A stretch of 46,762 bases of DNA, from assembly GCF_000429525.1 (NCBI RefSeq), contig NZ_AUCA01000030.1, positions 1 to 46,762 on the forward strand, in the 5' to 3' direction. The position numbers and the translations under genes were made by a program. The notes below the pieces were generated by a model. That model did no database searches, was not told the DNA's origin, and was given only the letters and a program-made list of their open reading frames with translations. Numbering within the stretch: the stretch's first letter is position 1; the number at the start of each line of letters is the position of its first letter. Source of the stretch: Alicyclobacillus contaminans DSM 17975 (lineage in GTDB: Bacteria > Bacillota > Bacilli > Alicyclobacillales > Alicyclobacillaceae). Positions 43,879 to 46,762 of this stretch are shown piece by piece.

Positions 43879-43895
43879 TAATAGTCAAAGTCAAA
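43873..43895 (+). promoter_or_regulatory. CtsR-type operator overlapping the clpP -35
   Basis: AGTCAAT and AGTCAAA (43873-43879 and 43883-43889) are heptads separated by AAT, fitting the CtsR pattern RGTCAAA-NAN-RGTCAAA with two mismatches. A third GTCAAA follows directly (43890-43895). The site covers the clpP -35 hexamer, as CtsR operators do. Confidence 0.65.
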
Positions 43896-43945
43896 CATGC
43901 GTGGTTTTCGACTGGACATACTACGATGCGAGGAGGGAATGCGCG

Positions 43946-44284
43946 ATGCAGAAAAACCTCGGCATGGTGGACCAATACTTGCGACTCGCCGCGGGTACGG
44001 TAGCGCTGATGGGCGCTGCGCAGTGCCGGCGCAACCGCTGGGCACAGACACTGCTCACACTGTATGGCGCCATGAAGGTCACGGAAGGTGTGACCGGTTG
44101 GTGCCCGATCATGTACGCGATGGGCGTGAAGCATGCACCGTCCGATCCGATGCCGCAGCGGGCCAGGGAAGCCGGACGAAAACACGCCCCGTTCCAGAGC
44201 CATGCGGCAAACCGCGATGAGGTGTCGGCCGCGGAAGATACGCCGGAAATAGAGACCGCATCCATCAATAGGTCGTATCAATAA
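43946..44284 (+). CDS. YgaP-like DUF2892 membrane protein
   Basis: A 112-residue protein. The N-terminus (KNLGMVDQYLRLAAGTVALM) and the segment GVTGWCPIMYAMG fit the DUF2892 family of small membrane proteins, which occurs alone or fused to rhodanese domains. After two hydrophobic segments (about 10-25 and 33-60) there is a hydrophilic tail of about 45 residues, longer than usual. ATG 43946 has AGGAGGG 8 bases upstream. It is divergent from clpP and shares the CtsR-site region. Confidence 0.8.
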   Translation: MQKNLGMVDQYLRLAAGTVALMGAAQCRRNRWAQTLLTLYGAMKVTEGVTGWCPIMYAMGVKHAPSDPMPQRAREAGRKHAPFQSHAANRDEVSAAEDTPEIETASINRSYQ

Positions 44285-44289
44285 ACGCC

Positions 44290-44318
44290 AAGGGTTCGCC
44301 GGCCGTCGGCGAACCCTT
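44290..44318. terminator. Bidirectional hairpin between convergent genes
   Basis: A perfect 12-bp stem (AAGGGTTCGCCG / CGGCGAACCCTT) with a 5-base loop lies 6 bases after the DUF2892 stop and 9 bases before the end of the converging small gene. T tracts are poor on both sides. Confidence 0.7.
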
Positions 44319-44326
44319 GCGCGCGT

Positions 44327-44527
44327 CTACTGGAGAGCCTGCTGCATCCGGCGCTGCCCTGGCAAAAACCGGACGCCGTATTTGCCGCGTCGCGTCTGGT
44401 ACACCTGAACCTCCGTCGGCGTGGAGCTGCCGCGAATGCGTTCATCCGCCTCCACCCACATGACGGCACAGTACGCCTCGAACTTGGAATCGTACAGTCC
44501 GGCGAAATACACCCAGTGCTGGTCCAT
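44327..44527 (-). CDS. Hypothetical 66-residue protein
   Basis: A short soluble protein of unknown family, beginning MDQHWVYFAGLYDSKFEAYCAVMW and ending in a basic stretch (GQRRMQQALQ). GGGGAGG lies 8 bases before ATG 44527, which supports translation. It is downstream of the isochorismatase-like gene on the same strand with a 75-base gap. Confidence 0.6.
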   Translation of the reverse strand: MDQHWVYFAGLYDSKFEAYCAVMWVEADERIRGSSTPTEVQVYQTRRGKYGVRFLPGQRRMQQALQ

Positions 44528-44602
44528 GGCAACCGCCTCCCCATGCCTAGTATGCACGGGTGCGAACCTCCCGCTCCGGGGAATCTTTGCCGGTCCCCCC
44601 GT

Positions 44603-45070
44603 TCACACGTACACGCTGCCGCCACCGATATTCACGACGTTATCTTTGCCAAGCACATGCCGCGCAATCATCATGGACTCCCAATTGCGCCCATGATAGG
44701 AAGCCACTAGCCGCTCCAATACCTTCACGCGATAGCCCGCGTCGACCAACCCGAACAGCGTGGCCAGCACCGCTCCCTCGGCATCCACCCCGGCCAGATG
44801 CACTTCCTCAATGCCCCGCTGCTCGAGAATCTCCCGCGTCGCGGCGGTGTAGCCGGAATAGCCGGTCTTTTCAACAATCTCCGCACCCGGGAAGTGGACA
44901 GCCAGCGTGCTGCGACCCTGCTGTTCCGGATACGTCCACTGCGTCAGAATCACAACGCTGTAATCCGCGCCACGTTCGTCCACAAACCGTTGACAAAGCG
45001 GCGCCACGTAATCGATAGTGTTGCCCAGGAAGTCTGACTGCACATCGAGAACCAGCAACGCTGTGTTCAA
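44603..45070 (-). CDS. Isochorismatase-fold (cysteine hydrolase-like) protein lacking the catalytic cysteine
   Basis: A 155-residue protein with the isochorismatase/nicotinamidase fold. D9 (LVLDVQSDF) and K68 (VEKTGYSGY) of the usual Asp-Lys-Cys triad are present. The third motif, normally ending in Cys before a helix, reads LAGVDAEGAVLAT, with alanine at residue 100. True isochorismatases also lack this cysteine, but otherwise it may be catalytically inactive. Start TTG 45070 has AGGTGAG about 6 bases upstream. No siderophore or NAD genes are nearby to suggest a substrate. Confidence 0.8.
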   Translation of the reverse strand: MNTALLVLDVQSDFLGNTIDYVAPLCQRFVDERGADYSVVILTQWTYPEQQGRSTLAVHFPGAEIVEKTGYSGYTAATREILEQRGIEEVHLAGVDAEGAVLATLFGLVDAGYRVKVLERLVASYHGRNWESMMIARHVLGKDNVVNIGGGSVYV

Positions 45071-45209
45071 TCGACGCTCACCTCTCTCAACGGATAGCCA
45101 TCGCGGCAATCCGCCTAAAGTATATATCTGAATTTTAACACAGATATGCTAAAAGCGGAGGGAGGCTCCCCCGAGCCGTCGATTCCGACTTCTAAGTCGC
45201 TCGCAATTC

Positions 45210-45218
45210 TGCTACAAT
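45210..45218 (+). promoter_or_regulatory. Extended -10 promoter upstream of the IDEAL-domain gene
   Basis: TGC followed by TACAAT (45213-45218) is an extended -10 element with a 5/6 hexamer. The -35 region is poor, as is common for extended -10 promoters. The leader to the ATG at 45343 would be about 120 bases. The 270 bases between the two divergent genes hold little else that I can identify. Confidence 0.5.
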
Positions 45219-45342
45219 ACTTACACTGCAGGCGATGCCATGGAGGCATGCGCCGCTGCTGGCGGCGGTGCAAGGGCATACACTGTTGCAGGGCATGTTG
45301 ACAGCCAAACCGTTCACACGGTCGTAAGGAGGGACGTGCGCG

Positions 45343-45825
45343 ATGATTGCAAAACAAGAACTGCTATTCTTGAAGACCAAAATTCTCCCAGCCGGTGCGG
45401 AGGCTGTGCTCGACTTTCTGGCATCCCGACACCACCAGGTTGAGATGACGAATATCGTTCTCGAAAATGTGCCTTTGTTAATCATCGGGCGGCACGGCAT
45501 GATTGCTCGTATCCCAACCAATGGCGGTGTACAGAAGGTGAGTCAACCGGAGGAAATTCTGGAGCACCTGCGAAACTTCTTTCAGAAGCAGGAAACCCTG
45601 TACCTGTTCACCAATCTGCCGGAACTACCGGTGCCAACCGAAGTGACACAGCTGCTCGAGGAAGTGCAGCAGCGCCACGCGCGCAAGCAGGAACTCCGTC
45701 AAACCATTGACAGAGCCTTGGAGCAACGGGATAAGGCGCTGTTCATGGCCGCTTCCAACGAGCTGAAGCAACTCACATCCGACGTCGACGGGGACAATCG
45801 TTCGCTTCGCCGGATTTTCTCCTAA
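45343..45825 (+). CDS. IDEAL-domain protein
   Basis: A 160-residue protein. The N-terminal 100 residues form a small alpha/beta region I do not recognise (LLFLKTKILPAGAEAVLDFLASRH..., PLLIIGRHGMIARIPTNGG). The C-terminal 50 residues fit the IDEAL domain: a helix, then QTIDRALEQRDKALFMAASNELKQL. IDEAL domains occur in small Firmicutes regulators of unknown activity. AAGGAGG lies 10 bases before ATG 45343. A strong terminator follows, so it is monocistronic. Confidence 0.7.
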   Translation: MIAKQELLFLKTKILPAGAEAVLDFLASRHHQVEMTNIVLENVPLLIIGRHGMIARIPTNGGVQKVSQPEEILEHLRNFFQKQETLYLFTNLPELPVPTEVTQLLEEVQQRHARKQELRQTIDRALEQRDKALFMAASNELKQLTSDVDGDNRSLRRIFS

Positions 45826-45835
45826 CATTTTCACG

Positions 45836-45877
45836 CAAAGTACCGGTCGCCAAGGCGTTCGGTACTTTGTTTCCTTT
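45836..45877 (+). terminator. Intrinsic terminator after the IDEAL-domain gene
   Basis: CAAAGTACCG and CGGTACTTTG form a 10-bp stem, with an inner CGCC/GGCG stem. The hairpin is followed by TTTCCTTT on the plus strand. It begins 10 bases after the stop codon. Confidence 0.85.
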
Positions 45878-45888
45878 GGGAGGAACCT

Positions 45889-46158
45889 ATGGACACGACA
45901 TTCATTCTGTACGATGCTACGGAGTCCACCACCACCCGCTTCGTGGGATACGCCGGTGAGGGGGCCCGTTTCGATTTGGCCATCACCCAGACCGATCACT
46001 TCTACGGCAAGAGACTGGTGTACCTGATTCAATCCGGAAAGACCGCCATCCTCGACGCCGAAGAGGCTTCGGACATTGATTATGTACAACGGGTGTTCGG
46101 TCTCACAAACACCGCCGAAGCGGAGGAATTATCCGCCTTCCTGGTGGCAAACCTTTGA
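45889..46158 (+). CDS. DUF3055 family protein
   Basis: An 89-residue acidic protein resembling the DUF3055 family of Bacillales: FILYDATESTTTRFVGYAGE, then RFDLAITQTDHFYGKRLV and a C-terminal AEELSAFL. The function is unknown. ATG 45889 has GGGAGGA upstream. It follows the terminator of the IDEAL gene within 12 bases, so its promoter must lie inside that region or it depends on read-through. Confidence 0.7.
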   Translation: MDTTFILYDATESTTTRFVGYAGEGARFDLAITQTDHFYGKRLVYLIQSGKTAILDAEEASDIDYVQRVFGLTNTAEAEELSAFLVANL

Positions 46159-46202
46159 CGTTTGGGCCGTTTTCCCGCTGTCTCCGCCCAGGCCCTCACG
46201 GT

Positions 46203-46423
46203 CTAAAGAACCGTCACCAGCCCTTCATACCGAGCGCGGAATTCTTGCTGCACCCGCTGTTCCAGGTCCTCGTCCAACAACCGCGGTCCATCCGGATGTC
46301 CGAGGGCGAGAAAGACCACCTCCGCATCCTCAACCGGGCCCGGCAGAGCGCGGTAGTATGCGCCATACATCTGCCCGCGATACTCGAAACAGCAACCGAC
46401 GCGGTGCGATTGCACTTCCGTAT
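46203..46423 (-). pseudogene. Fragment of an unknown gene cut by the right IS copy
   Basis: A reading frame encoding about 70 residues (EVQSHRVGCCFEYRGQMYGAYYRALPG..., ending ARYEGLVTVL). It has no ribosome site of its own and runs without a stop into the IS end at 46424. The first plausible start in host DNA is GTG 46415, and the frame otherwise borrows a GTG at 46433 inside the IS. It looks like the C-terminal part of a gene whose 5' end was separated by the insertion. It converges on the DUF3055 gene. Confidence 0.5.
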
Positions 46424-46762
46424 TGAACCCCACATTGTCAAGACAGATGGGATGGCTTTTAAGAAAGAGATGATAGATTTACAATTCAGATAAAAACCGT
46501 CTCACGCTGCGTTCTGTTGCATTTTCCAGTTTCTGAATTCCGACGGTGACCGATAACCTAGTGCGGAATGAGGTCGGTCCGTGTTGTAAAAGTGAATGTA
46601 TGACTCGATCGCCGCTTTCGCCTCGGTAAAGCTGCTGTATTCTTGCAGCCAGACCTCCTCCTCCTTCAGCGACCGGAAGAATCGCTCGATGTATCCGTCA
46701 GCATCGGGGTTGTTGTAACCCGTCCGCTCGTGGTTGATTTGGCAGGCCTTCATCGCTTGAAT
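46424..46762 (-). mobile_element. IS3-family element, 3' end (right copy)
   Basis: The element runs off the window. On the minus strand it holds the transposase C-terminus and then a 78-base tail ending at the TG/CA boundary (46424). Bases 46419-46513 are the exact reverse complement of 1-95. The opposite orientation of the two copies means recombination between them would invert the whole 46-kb interval. Confidence 0.85.
46502..46762 (-). CDS. IS3-family transposase (OrfB), C-terminal part
   Basis: About 86 codons are visible, cut at the window edge. The last segment of the DDE integrase core is present: GYNNPDADGYIERFFRSLKEEEVW, in which the first E of ERFFRSLK is the third catalytic acid. 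The typical IS3 tail follows, with an IESYIHFYNTDRPHSALGYRSPSEF-type motif. The stop lies at 46502-46504. The N-terminal HTH part and most of the catalytic core are outside the window. Confidence 0.85.
   Translation of the reverse strand: MQAMKACQINHERTGYNNPDADGYIERFFRSLKEEEVWLQEYSSFTEAKAAIESYIHFYNTDRPHSALGYRSPSEFRNWKMQQNAA

Noticed and set aside
45225-45342. A leader peptide or riboswitch before the IDEAL-domain gene
   Set aside because: The leader is about 120 bases but shows no recognisable aptamer or conserved stem, and the short frame in it overlaps the real gene out of frame.

Overview
The window looks like a chromosome segment of a moderately GC-rich, endospore-forming member of the Bacillales, probably close to Alicyclobacillaceae or related genera. 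The evidence is a division and cell-wall (dcw) cluster with sporulation genes embedded in it (spoVD, spoVE, spoIIGA, sigE, sigG), bacillithiol synthesis (bshC), a Ger(x)C germination lipoprotein, an RsfA-type prespore regulator, and a MurE with the meso-diaminopimelate signature. The genus is inference; no rRNA or tRNA gene was seen.

Positions 1-90 and 46424-46762 are the same end of an IS3-family element in opposite orientations, so the window starts and stops inside two inverted copies. From about 560 to 27320, almost everything is on the minus strand and reads right to left as one long dcw cluster: mraZ, rsmH, ftsL, pbpB, spoVD, murE, mraY, murD, spoVE, murG, murB, murA, divIB, two DUF881 genes, sbp, ftsA, ftsZ, spoIIGA, sigE, sigG, ylmC, pgeF, yggS, yggT, ylmH, divIVA. 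Together these make lipid-linked peptidoglycan precursor, assemble the Z-ring and septal synthase, and switch on the mother-cell and forespore sigma factors. Visible regulatory sites include a 10-bp periodic MraZ operator before mraZ, a sigma-H-like promoter before ftsA, a Spo0A-type promoter before spoIIGA, and a sigma-F/G-like promoter before sigG. sepF is missing from its usual place between yggS and yggT.

From 27640 to 34200 (minus strand) lie bshC and a leucine-degradation cluster: methylcrotonyl-CoA carboxylase subunits, a separate biotin carrier, an enoyl-CoA hydratase and HMG-CoA lyase, in the same order as yngH-yngHB-yngG-yngF-yngE of Bacillus. From 34300 to 41930 there is a mixed region: a YmfI-like reductase, an unknown basic protein, an orphan Ger(x)C lipoprotein, RsfA, a thiI/cysteine desulfurase pair for sulfur transfer to tRNA, and a GapB-like dehydrogenase.

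From 42000 to 46430 are a MidA-family methyltransferase coupled to clpP (which has a CtsR-type operator on its promoter), several small proteins, an isochorismatase-fold protein lacking the catalytic cysteine, an IDEAL-domain protein, a DUF3055 protein and a gene fragment cut by the right-hand IS copy. I found no clear new defence or biosynthetic system. The most interesting material is regulatory architecture and departures from the standard dcw layout.
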